A DNA stretch of 64,000 nucleotides from Saccharopolyspora galaxeae (GTDB lineage Bacteria; Actinomycetota; Actinomycetes; Mycobacteriales; Pseudonocardiaceae). Position 1 is the first letter of the stretch. The number at the start of each line of letters is the position of its first letter. Position numbers and translations under genes: made by a program. Positions 35,345 to 43,209 of this stretch are shown piece by piece. The DNA lies in NCBI RefSeq assembly GCF_016526145.1, contig NZ_JADDUE010000002.1, positions 124,001-188,000 of the forward strand, read 5' to 3'. The notes below the pieces were generated by a model. That model worked only from the letters and a program-made list of their open reading frames with translations, was not told where the DNA came from and ran no database searches.

Positions 35345-36192
35345 GGGGACACCTCCGGAGGATCGGTGTGCAGCAGGTGGGTCAGGGCGGCGCCCATGCC
35401 GAGCACGGCGACGGGCAGGCAGGCGACCACCGTGGTGATCCACCACGGGGCGGTGGTCATGCCTGCGGCGGTCATCAGGTGATAAGCGATCTGGCCGAGC
35501 GCGCCGAGCCCCAAGGAGCCGAGCGCGGAGATCTTGGCGAACCGGCGAGCGCGGTAAGGGACCCGGCCGGATAGCCACACCCGCAGGGCGTAGGCGGCGT
35601 AGGTCTCGACACCGATCGGCAGCGTGATGGCCGTGTTGACTTCGAACCCGGACCAGATACCGGGAAGCGGGTGCACGATGCCGAACCCGGTCAGGCCGCC
35701 GAGGCCGACCCAGCCGGACCAGATCGCCACGAACGCGGGCAACGCCAGCAACAACACCGGCCACCGCGGCACCGGCCTGCCAACCGGCGACGGCTCCGGG
35801 CTCGCGTGAACGCTGACCTGCTCCGAGCCGACCGACTCCCGAGCGCTGTGCGGCGCCGGGTGCTCCGGCTCGTCGGCGTCAGCGGTACCGGACTCGACAG
35901 GCTCCGGTTCCGGGATTTGCTCGGTGTCGTGGTCCTCGGCGAGTGGTTGCGTCGGCTCGTCGGCGGCGCCCTGCGAGTCCGCCGCCGAGACCAGGTGCAG
36001 GGATGGGCTCGCCTGCGCCGTCGACGTGCCGAGCAGATCCAGCAGCGTGTTGGCTTTCTTCGCGCCGATCCGCAGTTCCGACATCAGCCGGTTCCGCGAC
36101 GGAACCTCGCCGAGGTCTTCGGAGAGCTGGCGTGCCTGCGGCAGCAAGTCGTCCACGGGGACCGGGTAGGCGCTTTTCGTCGCCGTCGTCAT
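35341..36192 (-). CDS. Membrane protein with N-terminal HTH-like region (Spd-like)
   Basis: A 283-residue protein. The first 60 residues (LLPQARQLSEDLGEVPSRNRLMSELRIGAKKANTLL) look like a winged or simple HTH. An acidic disordered linker (60-150) follows, then four hydrophobic helices in the C-terminal half. This domain order is common next to FtsK-type translocases on actinomycete plasmids and AICEs, where membrane proteins assist spread through mycelium. ATG 36192 has GGGAGG. It overlaps both neighbours by 4 bp. Confidence 0.72.
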   Translation of the reverse strand: MTTATKSAYPVPVDDLLPQARQLSEDLGEVPSRNRLMSELRIGAKKANTLLDLLGTSTAQASPSLHLVSAADSQGAADEPTQPLAEDHDTEQIPEPEPVESGTADADEPEHPAPHSARESVGSEQVSVHASPEPSPVGRPVPRWPVLLLALPAFVAIWSGWVGLGGLTGFGIVHPLPGIWSGFEVNTAITLPIGVETYAAYALRVWLSGRVPYRARRFAKISALGSLGLGALGQIAYHLMTAAGMTTAPWWITTVVACLPVAVLGMGAALTHLLHTDPPEVSP

Positions 36193-36428
36193 CGGGTCAC
36201 CTCCCAGTTCAATCGCGGCGCCGGGACGTGCTCGGCGAGGTAATCGACGGACACAATCGCGGCGCGCAGCAGCACGACCACGGCGAACGCACACAGCGCG
36301 GCGGTGCGCACGAGCCCGGAGCACAGCGACAGCACGATCAGCAGCGCGATCGGCAGAACCACCCATCGCAGCTCCCGGCAGGTCACCCGCACGGGTGCGG
36401 CGACGAGCCGGAACAGGCGCACTAGCAT
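36189..36428 (-). CDS. Small two-helix membrane protein, 79 aa
   Basis: Hydrophobic segments VVLPIALLIVLSLCSG and TAALCAFAVVVLLRAAIV are separated by a short loop, with basic residues at the N-terminus. ATG 36428 follows AGGAGG and the stop overlaps the next gene as ATGA. It is probably a transfer/spread accessory protein by position. Confidence 0.7.
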   Translation of the reverse strand: MLVRLFRLVAAPVRVTCRELRWVVLPIALLIVLSLCSGLVRTAALCAFAVVVLLRAAIVSVDYLAEHVPAPRLNWEVTR

Positions 36429-36511
36429 CGAATTCCTCCTGATTGATCAGGCATTGGTTGGGAGCCCCGGCCCAGCGCGTTCTTGGCGGGATGGCTGGGC
36501 CGGGGGCACCG

Positions 36512-36682
36512 CTACTTGCGGTTCGGCTTCCAGTTCCTCGCGGTACTGCGCAGGAACTTCTGCTCGGTCGTCGCGTTGCCGTGCCGGTCGATCGGCCCGC
36601 GGTACCCGCCCGCGCGCTGATCGAAAAACTTCGTGTCGGCAGGGGTTTCGGGCTTGCCATCGGGGCGTCGGGTCTGTGTCAC
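36512..36682 (-). CDS. Small basic protein, 56 aa
   Basis: GTG 36682 is preceded by AAAGGA. The product is short, Arg/Lys-rich and polar (RRPDGKPETPADTKFFDQ, then GGYRGPIDRHGNATTEQ and KFLRSTARNWKPNRK). No domain is recognised. It is compact, without a hydrophobic segment. It lies between the Nudix gene and the transfer membrane genes, on the same strand. Confidence 0.55.
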   Translation of the reverse strand: MTQTRRPDGKPETPADTKFFDQRAGGYRGPIDRHGNATTEQKFLRSTARNWKPNRK

Positions 36683-36728
36683 GCCGGGTGTCCTTTCTGG
36701 ACAGTGGTGCGGCTGGTTCGGGGTGCCG

Positions 36729-37157
36729 TTAGCTGTGGATGTGGCGTAGTGCGTCGCGGACGATGTCGGTGTGGTCGAACGCCAGCGGGCTGGTTAGGGC
36801 TTGGGTAACGGGCATCCACTGGGCGTCGCGGGCGTCGTCTCCGGCTCGGGCCTGCGGCATGGTCGTGAGCCGGGCGGTGTAGGCCACGGAGATGACTCGG
36901 CCTCGGGGGTCGCGGTGCGGCTCGTCGTAGACGCCGACGCGGATCAGGCGCTCGGCGGCAAGACCGGTTTCTTCGCGCAGTTCGCGCCGCGCGGCGTCGG
37001 CGAACTGCTCCCCGGTGTCGACGTAGCCACCGGGCAACGCCCAGCGCCCGGCGAACGGGTCCCAGCCGCGGCGGATCAACAACACGTGATCAAAGCCGTC
37101 GTGCTCGGCGAACAGCACGACATCGGTGGTCAGACTGGCGTTCGTGATCTCAGACAA
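36729..37157 (-). CDS. Nudix hydrolase
   Basis: A 142-residue protein. The Nudix box is GGYVDTGEQFADAARRELRE followed by ETGL, matching GX5EX7REUXEEXGU, around residues 41-64. The family cleaves nucleoside diphosphates linked to another moiety. The gene recurs beside transfer genes in actinomycete AICEs (pSAM2 Pif, which limits redundant transfer, is a Nudix protein), so a role in element immunity is plausible. It starts at TTG 37157 with a GGAAAGG site. Confidence 0.88.
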   Translation of the reverse strand: MSEITNASLTTDVVLFAEHDGFDHVLLIRRGWDPFAGRWALPGGYVDTGEQFADAARRELREETGLAAERLIRVGVYDEPHRDPRGRVISVAYTARLTTMPQARAGDDARDAQWMPVTQALTSPLAFDHTDIVRDALRHIHS

Positions 37158-37209
37158 GGCAGTGCCTTTCCTGCTCAGGATGTGTTCGGGCCGTGATGCG
37201 AGGGCTCGG

Positions 37210-37398
37210 TCAGTCGAAGGTGAGGTCGCCGAAGATGAACTCGGCCTGAACGCTGGCCACGGCCGACCCGAGATTGACGTTGACGACGCTGTTGCCGGAC
37301 TCGGAGATTGCCGGGTCGTCGTGGTGCTCGCCCGCGGCGATGTCCTCGGCGGTGTAGCTCCGGCCGTTGATCTGGATGGCGAAGTCGTCGCTGCTCAT
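37210..37398 (-). CDS. Small protein, 62 aa, with RHIM-like C-terminal motif
   Basis: ATG 37398 follows AAAGGA. The N-terminal 30 residues are polar. The C-terminal part NSVVNVNLGSAVASVQAEFI and then FGDLTFD is strongly beta-prone, with VQA and a Q-x5-G spacing that recalls bacterial RHIM-like amyloid signalling motifs. The family assignment is a hypothesis. It lies in the conserved minus-strand module between the Nudix and DUF3307-like genes. Confidence 0.6.
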   Translation of the reverse strand: MSSDDFAIQINGRSYTAEDIAAGEHHDDPAISESGNSVVNVNLGSAVASVQAEFIFGDLTFD

Positions 37399-37444
37399 GA
37401 CGGTCCTTTCAAACTGAGCGAACACAGTGGACAAATGGGGATGG

Positions 37445-37909
37445 TCAGAGAACCGCGGTGATCAAGGCGGCGACGGCGAGCCACAGCCAGTGCCAGGCTT
37501 GATCGAGCACGTAGGCACCGGTGCCCAACGTCGGGTTGTCGTCGTGGCCGGTCCGCGGCGTACCGACCCGGTAGAACTCGCCATTGCCGACCCGCTCAGC
37601 CAGCGCAGCGAGGGTGAAACGCCGATCCGCCCAGTAGTGGGTGACAGCGCTGACCACCTGGCCGGTGAGGAATCCGGGAGCGGTGATCGGCAGACCGAGC
37701 ACCGCCCACAGCAGCCCGACCACTGCGGCGGTCACGGTGGTGTAGGACAGGACGTGCTTGGCGCAGCTCCACCGGCCCAGCCCGTCCGGGCGCCCCTTGT
37801 TCGCCGACTGGTGCGAGGTCTGCACCCAGTGATCAGCCACGTGATGAGCCACCAGCAGCGCGGGCAACGTCGCGGCGAACGTGACCGCGGGTCCAAGGTG
37901 GCCGATCAT
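37445..37909 (-). CDS. DUF3307-like membrane protein
   Basis: A 154-residue protein with about four hydrophobic segments. ALLVAHHVADHWVQTSHQSANKG and VSAVTHYWADRR hold the conserved His/Asp residues of the DUF3307 family, whose function is unknown but whose clustered His/Asp suggest metal binding in the membrane. The ATG overlaps the previous stop (TGATG). It belongs to the element's core module. Confidence 0.72.
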   Translation of the reverse strand: MIGHLGPAVTFAATLPALLVAHHVADHWVQTSHQSANKGRPDGLGRWSCAKHVLSYTTVTAAVVGLLWAVLGLPITAPGFLTGQVVSAVTHYWADRRFTLAALAERVGNGEFYRVGTPRTGHDDNPTLGTGAYVLDQAWHWLWLAVAALITAVL

Positions 37910-38196
37910 CAGGCAGCCTCCCCGCCCTGCGGAACGGACGGGGCATCGCTCTCGGCGGTGACCAGCCGAAGCACCGCGTTCCCCGCCCGCCGTTGATAGC
38001 GGCGCAACCGCACCCGCTCGCCCGAGCCCAGCACCGACCACACCTGCGGCGTCGCCGGACGCTCCGGCGCTCCCAACTCCTCGGAGATCACGGCCTCCCA
38101 GTAGTCCCGCACACGCAGGCGGTCCTCTTCAGGCAACTCGGCTTCGATCCCAGCCAGTTCGGCGGCGCTGGGAACTTCGCGGACGGGTTCGTTCAT
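37909..38196 (-). CDS. Hypothetical protein, 95 aa, first gene of transfer module
   Basis: ATG 38196 follows GGGAGG. The N-terminal half is acidic and helical (SAAELAGIEAELPEEDRLRVRDYW), the C-terminal half basic (RVRLRRYQRRAGNAVLRLVT). No domain recognised. It is the first gene of the minus-strand module and begins 38 bp from the direct-repeat operator, so it is probably under repressor control. Confidence 0.62.
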   Translation of the reverse strand: MNEPVREVPSAAELAGIEAELPEEDRLRVRDYWEAVISEELGAPERPATPQVWSVLGSGERVRLRRYQRRAGNAVLRLVTAESDAPSVPQGGEAA

Positions 38197-38232
38197 GTCG
38201 TCCTCCCGGTGTCGATTAACGCTCATATTGAT

Positions 38233-38286
38233 AGTGAATTGGCAGTGGATTGTCAACGGTTTCGGTAGTGGATTGGGAGTGAAGTG
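38233..38286. promoter_or_regulatory. Four-copy direct-repeat operator
   Basis: AGTGAATTG (38233), AGTGGATTG (38244), AGTGGATTG (38267) and AGTGAAGTG (38278) form two pairs, each with 11-bp spacing, one pair shifted 34 bp from the other. The stretch is AT-richer than its surroundings and lies between the divergent starts at 38196 and 38334. It is a likely binding site for the adjacent XRE protein. Confidence 0.7.
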
Positions 38287-38333
38287 ATCGGCTCAGCTAG
38301 GCTTGCTGCAGGTCACGACGGGCGGGAGGCCCC

Positions 38334-38663
38334 TTGAACGAGGACTGGTACGCGGTCGGCCAAGCCATCGGCGAGCGGCTGGACGAGCGCGGCATGACGA
38401 TGACCGATCTCGCGGGGCAGGCCGAGATCTCGCTGACGACCGTGCGCGAGCTGGTGCACGTCCTGAGCACCCGTCGGCGGAATCCCCGGACGCTGAGCCG
38501 CATCTCGAAGGCCCTCGGGTGGCCGGAGGACCACCTGCAGAAAGTCTTGCGCGGCGGGGAGGTGTCCACTCCGGACAGCGATTCGGAGACCCTGGAAGCA
38601 ATCCGGTCCGAGCTGCGCTCGCTGCGGAAGCGCGTGGAACACCTGGAACAACGCCTGAGCTAG
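38334..38663 (+). CDS. XRE-type HTH repressor, 109 aa
   Basis: It starts at TTG 38334 after GGGAGG. Residues about 10-60 form the HTH (IGERLDERGMTMTDLAGQAEISLTTVRELVH) with the typical end LSRISKALGWPEDHLQKVL. A C-terminal Glu/Arg heptad helix (RSELRSLRKRVEHLEQRLS) suggests dimerisation by coiled coil. It is divergent from the transfer module and likely controls it through the repeat operator, as KorSA-type repressors do. Confidence 0.85.
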   Translation: MNEDWYAVGQAIGERLDERGMTMTDLAGQAEISLTTVRELVHVLSTRRRNPRTLSRISKALGWPEDHLQKVLRGGEVSTPDSDSETLEAIRSELRSLRKRVEHLEQRLS

Positions 38664-38863
38664 CCGAGGACGTTCTGCAGGAACGTCGCCAGCCCGGTGA
38701 CCACGGTCCCGAGGAACCCGGCGAGCTGACCGGCCAGGTGCGCGGCTCCGACGGGGTCCTTCACTACCAGCGTCACGACCGCCAGCGTCACCAGCGTGCC
38801 AAGAACTTTCGGCAGCAACCCTCCGCCGCTGGTGCCGGGCATGGGGAACGACTGCTTGGCCAT
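38660..38863 (-). CDS. Small hydrophobic protein, 67 aa
   Basis: ATG 38863 follows GAGGAG. After a short polar start (MAKQSFPMPGTSGGG) come two hydrophobic stretches (LLPKVLGTLVTLAVVTLVV and HLAGQLAGFLGTVVTGLATFL). It may insert in the membrane. It is convergent with and overlaps the repressor gene end by 4 bp. Function unknown. Confidence 0.6.
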   Translation of the reverse strand: MAKQSFPMPGTSGGGLLPKVLGTLVTLAVVTLVVKDPVGAAHLAGQLAGFLGTVVTGLATFLQNVLG

Positions 38864-39001
38864 GGCTTTCTCCTCTCTGCACTGTGGACTCGGAACGCCG
38901 GGGCTGATCGCTCCCGGACTCCGTCTCCGTTGCCATGACTCAAGAATCCGCGCCGCAGCGCTCTTACGGCAGCGCACACGTGGGGGCGCATTGGCGCACA
39001 G

Positions 39002-39031
39002 GGGGCACACGCCACATGTCGTTTGTGCCCC
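39002..39031. promoter_or_regulatory. Inverted repeat upstream of HTH-TPR gene
   Basis: GGGGCACA and TGTGCCCC are perfect 8-bp arms with a 14-bp spacer, 47 bp before ATG 39078, in the divergent gap with the 67-aa protein gene. A probable operator, binding protein not known. Confidence 0.45.
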
Positions 39032-39077
39032 TTGCGGTTGGCCCGCATGTTTTACTACTCGGCGGAGGCAATCGATC

Positions 39078-40451
39078 ATGGCTGAGAGGGAACCGAACCG
39101 CCGTCTAGCTGCGTTGATGCGCGAAGCGGGCATGACCAACAAGGGTCTGGCCAAGCGCATGACCGACCTCAGCAACATCGACGGCGGGGAAGCGATCGCT
39201 CCTACGCACACCAACGTCGAGAAGTGGCTGAGCGGGGCGACCAGGCGGCCGAAGGCTCGAACCTGTCATGTCCTGGTCAGGGTGCTTAGCCACGCGGTAG
39301 GGCGGCCGGTGACGGTCGATGACGTCGGCTACGGCGAGGTACCGGCCGAGAACGTCGACGACACGCTTGAGTACCCGGAGACCGTCAGCCACTCGATCAC
39401 GACGTTGACCAGGCTCGCCGAGTTCGAGCTGAGGCCGACCGGGCAGTCGGACAAGCTGCTCGTAGTTCCGGCTGCGTGGAGCAACCTGCTGGTCAAGTGG
39501 ATGTTCGGCAGCGATGACGAGCGTTCGAGGCCGGTGGAGCCGCGGCCGATCAGCGAGTTCGACGTCCAGGCTGTGCACGACGCGACGGCGATGTTCGCCG
39601 GGTATGACTACCGCTATGGCGGAGGTCGGCCGAAGCCGCTGGTCGCGCAGTACTTGGAAAGCGAAGTCCTTCCGCTGCTGCCTCATGTCTCCCCAGGCAC
39701 CGAGCTAGGGCAGCGGTACTTCCAGGAGGTCGCCGCGCTGACTCGATTGGCCGGGTGGACTTGTTACGACACTGGACAGCACGCGCTCGCGCAGCGCTAC
39801 CTGCACCAGGCGTTCCGGCTCGCGCGGGCCGCAGGGGATCGACCGCTGGCCGGACGCATCCTCGCGGGCATGAGCCACCAGGCGAACTTCCTGGGCTACT
39901 ACGAGCAAGCCGTGCACCTGGCGCGCGCGGCCGCGCAGGGCGCACGTGGGCAGGCGACGCCGACGGCGATGGCGCTGTTCCACTCCATGGAGGCTCGCGC
40001 GCTGTCCTCGCAGGGCAACGAGCAGGAAACCACTGCGGCGATGTTGGAAGCCGAAAAGCAGCTCAGCGCCAGCAACCCCGAGAACGATCCCGAGTGGATC
40101 AAGTACTTCGACGCCGCCGAACTGAACGCCGAGTTCGCCCACTGCTTCCGCGACCTCGAAAAACCGGATCTGGCCACCGAGCACGCAGCCAAGTCCATCG
40201 AGGCATCCGAAAGCCTCTACGTCCGCAGCCTGTCCTTCTGCCGAACCGTGCTCGCCACGTCCTATTTGCAGGCGAACGAAGTCGAGCAGGCTGTCACCAT
40301 CGCCCGCGAGGTCGTCGACACTGCCGCTGGCCTCAAGTCGTACCGCGTCAACTCCTACCTCGACGAGTTCCGCGCCCGACTCCGCAAAAAATCGGATGTA
40401 CCTTCCGTTGCTGAGTTTGAAAAATACGTGACGCAGAAAACGGCATACTAG
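39078..40451 (+). CDS. HTH-TPR transcriptional regulator
   Basis: A 457-residue protein. An N-terminal XRE-like HTH (residues about 8-65: LAALMREAGMTNKGLAKRM and NVEKWLSGATRRPK) is followed by the AGYDYRYGGGRPKPLVAQYL motif and a C-terminal TPR array (about 215-440; repeats such as LAQRYLHQAFRLARAAGD and QAVHLARAAAQGA). Such proteins resemble large actinobacterial regulators, NsdA-like, in which TPRs sense a partner or peptide. Target unknown. It is convergent with the 207-aa membrane protein gene. Confidence 0.82.
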   Translation: MAEREPNRRLAALMREAGMTNKGLAKRMTDLSNIDGGEAIAPTHTNVEKWLSGATRRPKARTCHVLVRVLSHAVGRPVTVDDVGYGEVPAENVDDTLEYPETVSHSITTLTRLAEFELRPTGQSDKLLVVPAAWSNLLVKWMFGSDDERSRPVEPRPISEFDVQAVHDATAMFAGYDYRYGGGRPKPLVAQYLESEVLPLLPHVSPGTELGQRYFQEVAALTRLAGWTCYDTGQHALAQRYLHQAFRLARAAGDRPLAGRILAGMSHQANFLGYYEQAVHLARAAAQGARGQATPTAMALFHSMEARALSSQGNEQETTAAMLEAEKQLSASNPENDPEWIKYFDAAELNAEFAHCFRDLEKPDLATEHAAKSIEASESLYVRSLSFCRTVLATSYLQANEVEQAVTIAREVVDTAAGLKSYRVNSYLDEFRARLRKKSDVPSVAEFEKYVTQKTAY

Positions 40452-40479
40452 CTCATTAGCCGTCGGCTTTTAATTGTGG

Positions 40480-41103
40480 CTACTTGGGCTGGTTGCCTTC
40501 ATTGCCGGGCCGCCAAGGTTCGACGTACTCATAGTGGATGGTTGGGGGCTCCTCGTCCGCGACCTCTTTTAGTTTCTGATAGTATTCGGGGTCGAGGATT
40601 ACTTGACCGTCGCGGTTGGCGTCTGCCGTTGCCTGGAAGGCCCTCCTTCTTGCGCCGACCTGGGCAAAGACTCCAAACTCTCCTTCAAAAATCGGGTTTG
40701 AAAGGTCGATGCTGTCAAGCACAAAGCGCTTCTCTTCGCCAGCTTCCAGCCAGAATGGAACGCCTAACGCTGGACTTACGTCCCAGTTTCTGTATTTGTC
40801 GTCGATGCGTTGGTACATGGTTACTCGGGTAACCTGTGTCTTAGTGGGGCGAGGATTGAAGATGGAAATATCAAACAGGGAAGTTGCTCTCCCTTTGCCT
40901 TGTCGAATTTTCTCGTCGAGGCCCCACAGTGATATATTTTCTGGCAACTTTTTCGGTATATGGTACGGCTTCAATGTCAGAATTAGTTGTGGTCGGTTTG
41001 TGTGCCAGTAGGAAGTTGCTTGCCAGAGCAACGTTCCTGTTGAAACCACGGCCGCATACAGTGCGATCCAGGCTTGAGCATTCATGAGGGCAGTGTTCCA
41101 CAC
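40480..41103 (-). CDS. Membrane-anchored hypothetical protein, 207 aa
   Basis: An N-terminal transmembrane helix (AWIALYAAVVSTGTLLWQA) is followed by a beta-rich soluble domain (FDISIFNPRPTKTQVTRVTMY, then RKRF/VLDSIDL-like strands) and a charged tail. No family recognised. Base composition is clearly less GC-rich and codon choice less biased than in neighbours, suggesting recent acquisition. GTG 41103 lies right after the phosphotransferase stop; ATG 41085 is an alternative. Confidence 0.6.
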   Translation of the reverse strand: MWNTALMNAQAWIALYAAVVSTGTLLWQATSYWHTNRPQLILTLKPYHIPKKLPENISLWGLDEKIRQGKGRATSLFDISIFNPRPTKTQVTRVTMYQRIDDKYRNWDVSPALGVPFWLEAGEEKRFVLDSIDLSNPIFEGEFGVFAQVGARRRAFQATADANRDGQVILDPEYYQKLKEVADEEPPTIHYEYVEPWRPGNEGNQPK

Positions 41104-41997
41104 TTAGAATGTGCGCCAGTGGCGCGGGCGCTCGCTGTCACGTAGGTCCTTTATTCGCTTGCGGACCTCGTCGTCGACCTCTGGGGACTGACCGGTCTGC
41201 TGGGCGAGCCATGTAGTCATGTTGAGTTCGCGGATGGCCCGGATGACCGGAAACCCTGGCCACTCCAACGGGTCGAAGCCGTAGGCGTCGATGTAGGCGG
41301 TGTAGTCACCATTGCTGACCCAGCCCATGGCTTGGTATCGGACGGCTTCGACGCAGGCGTCCCACTCGCGCGGTCCCCAGCAGAAGTCTTCGAAGTCGAT
41401 GACCCGCACGGTCCCGCTGTGGTCCCGCATGAGGTTGGCCTTGTGGTAGTCGCCGTGCACCGGGCCGAACCCGAGTTGGAAGCTCAGGCTGGCGAACTGC
41501 TTGTCGAGCTCGGCCTTGCGGCTGCTGAGGAACGCGCGTTCGTCGTCGGACAGCGCCGAGCCGATGTTCTTGAGGCGGCTCTCAACCTTCGGCATGGGCT
41601 CGAAGAACGGCAGCGCGAGGTCTGAAGGCTCGGGGATGGCGTGCAGCCGACGAAGCATGTCCCCGAGTTCGCCGGAAGTGACCGGCTGGTCGCTTTCCTC
41701 GATGAACTCCCAGAAGGTCACCACCAGGTCGCCGACGGCTAAGAACTCCCGATCGGTCGGGGCGAGCCTGACGGCGGGCATCTGGTGCGCGGCAAGCCAG
41801 CTGGCCACGCGGGTTTCCTTGCGGGCGGCGGTGACCGAGCGGCCGACGCGGGCGATGATCGGGGCGGTGGCGAGGCGGAACATGGCGTTCTCGCCCATCC
41901 GGACAAGCTCGGCGCCGCGGGGGTCCACTCCTGCGGCTTCGCTCGCGGTCTCCAGAACTTGGCGGGTGGTCTGCGGCGTGAACGTCGCGTTCTCCAT
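41104..41997 (-). CDS. Aminoglycoside-phosphotransferase-like kinase (copy 1)
   Basis: A 297-residue protein of the APH/choline kinase fold. The catalytic loop is VHGDYHKANLM and the metal-binding segment VIDFEDFCWGP, so active-site residues are intact. The N-terminal ATP-binding lobe is degenerate, as is usual. It phosphorylates a hydroxyl of a small molecule; substrate unknown. It is paralogous to 44529. ATG 41997 has GAGGAG; a TTG at 42000 is also in frame. Confidence 0.82.
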   Translation of the reverse strand: MENATFTPQTTRQVLETASEAAGVDPRGAELVRMGENAMFRLATAPIIARVGRSVTAARKETRVASWLAAHQMPAVRLAPTDREFLAVGDLVVTFWEFIEESDQPVTSGELGDMLRRLHAIPEPSDLALPFFEPMPKVESRLKNIGSALSDDERAFLSSRKAELDKQFASLSFQLGFGPVHGDYHKANLMRDHSGTVRVIDFEDFCWGPREWDACVEAVRYQAMGWVSNGDYTAYIDAYGFDPLEWPGFPVIRAIRELNMTTWLAQQTGQSPEVDDEVRKRIKDLRDSERPRHWRTF

Positions 41998-42177
41998 CAA
42001 GCGCTGCTCCTCATCGGCTCGCTTAAGGCTACGGGCAGGCCGAACGGCTGCCTAGGTGGCGCCCTCGGCCTGAACAGGTGGAAACCGGTCAGCGGTGCTG
42101 TATCGGGACCAACACCGCCGACCGGGGATCGAGACGGCCCACGGCTGGGCCTGACAGGCGAGTCGCGGTCACGGGGT

Positions 42178-42579
42178 TCAGGCGGCTAACCAGGACACAT
42201 GTCGCGGATTCCTCAGCGCACGCCTGTCCGGGTCGACCGACGGCCAGCACGGAAACCGCTCCAGCACACTCGCTAGCTCGAAGTCGCGAGCGGTTTCCTT
42301 GTTCGCCAGGGCTTCGAACACCTCGGTCGCGTCGGGCTCCCTTGCCTGCGCAGCAGGCGAGCCGGACATCCGGCCGTATTCGACCGCCAACGCGGCGCAG
42401 CACGCAGCGCACGACGATCGGCCAAGGTCCTGCGGTGGCTCGACGTTTCGGCGGCCGTGGACCTTGCCCGGAATGACGTGGCCGCAGACGGCCACTGGTC
42501 GAGCACCGCACCACTCCCACCGAATCACGGCGTGCCACTGCGATTCCGTGATGCTCGCCGTCCACACCAGTCCCGTCAT
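42178..42579 (-). CDS. Hypothetical Cys-containing protein, 133 aa
   Basis: ATG 42579 follows GGAG and overlaps the preceding stop (TGATG). The N-terminal half contains CGARPVAVCGHVIPGKVHGR and then SSCAACCAALAVEY, a C/H/C-C pattern that could bind a metal. The C-terminal half is helical (DATEVFEALANKETARDFELASVL). No family recognised. Third gene of a three-gene coupled operon with 42579-42695 and 42692-42997. Confidence 0.6.
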   Translation of the reverse strand: MTGLVWTASITESQWHAVIRWEWCGARPVAVCGHVIPGKVHGRRNVEPPQDLGRSSCAACCAALAVEYGRMSGSPAAQAREPDATEVFEALANKETARDFELASVLERFPCWPSVDPDRRALRNPRHVSWLAA

Positions 42580-42695
42580 CAGCGACTCCACGGCCTGACC
42601 GGGTTCTGTTCGTGCTGGGGTGGGGCATCCGGCGGCCAGGCGAGCAAGCCAAGGCTGATCGCGAGCAGAAGTAGAACCAGGACCGCGCCGGTCAT
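42579..42695 (-). CDS. 38-aa membrane micropeptide, coupled in operon
   Basis: ATG 42695 overlaps the upstream stop as ATGA; its stop TGA overlaps the downstream ATG as TGATG. The product starts with a 16-residue hydrophobic stretch (AVLVLLLLAISLGLLA) followed by a Pro-rich polar tail. The exact overlaps on both sides are good evidence that it is translated. Function unknown. Confidence 0.6.
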   Translation of the reverse strand: MTGAVLVLLLLAISLGLLAWPPDAPPQHEQNPVRPWSR

Positions 42696-42997
42696 CGCAC
42701 GTCACTTCCCTCGATGACCTGCGAACCTGCATTGAGCGCAGGTTTCGTCGCCGCCGCGGCCGCTCGGGCGGTGCATTGCATGCACGGCATTCCCCAGCGT
42801 CCGACTTCCTCGACCTCGGCGATGCCGAACTTGTTCCGGCACAGGGACCAGACCGACGCGCCATCGGTGAAGACAGCCTGGTGAACCACCCGCTTGGACT
42901 CGCCGACGATTCCCGGGACGTAACGAAAGCGGTAGTCCGCCAACGAGAACTCGACATCCGCCCGCGCCCTTCCATGCTCGACCTCTTCGTGCGACAT
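42692..42997 (-). CDS. Hypothetical protein, 101 aa, with Cys pair
   Basis: ATG 42997 follows GGGGAGG. The middle has VEFSLADYRFRYVPGIVGE and AVFTDGASVWSLCRNKFG, then GMPCMQCTARAAAA with a CxxC. A metal-binding or redox function is possible. First gene of the coupled operon. It is divergent from the HTH-TPR gene at 43210. No family recognised. Confidence 0.6.
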   Translation of the reverse strand: MSHEEVEHGRARADVEFSLADYRFRYVPGIVGESKRVVHQAVFTDGASVWSLCRNKFGIAEVEEVGRWGMPCMQCTARAAAAATKPALNAGSQVIEGSDVR

Positions 42998-43155
42998 GGA
43001 TCGACTACCTCCCCATTGATCGGCGAGCCGCTACCTCGGCGTCGTTGCTCACGCTGCGTACAGACTGGCGCCGGAGCCTGATGGGCGGGACGGCGGATTG
43101 CGGGGCCGTCAAGGGGAATGGAGGGGGAGGATTGAGGGAAGATCGAGCTGCGCCA

Positions 43156-43195
43156 CCACGGTTACTGTTTGTGTGAGGGAACTCCCAAACCGTGG
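43156..43195. promoter_or_regulatory. Inverted repeat before second HTH-TPR gene
   Basis: CCACGGTT (43156-43163) and AACCGTGG (43188-43195) are perfect 8-bp arms, with 24 bp between. The right arm ends at the alternative start codon 43192, which favours ATG 43210 as the true start and suggests operator or promoter elements here. Confidence 0.4.
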
Positions 43196-43209
43196 ATGAG
43201 GGGCCGTCC

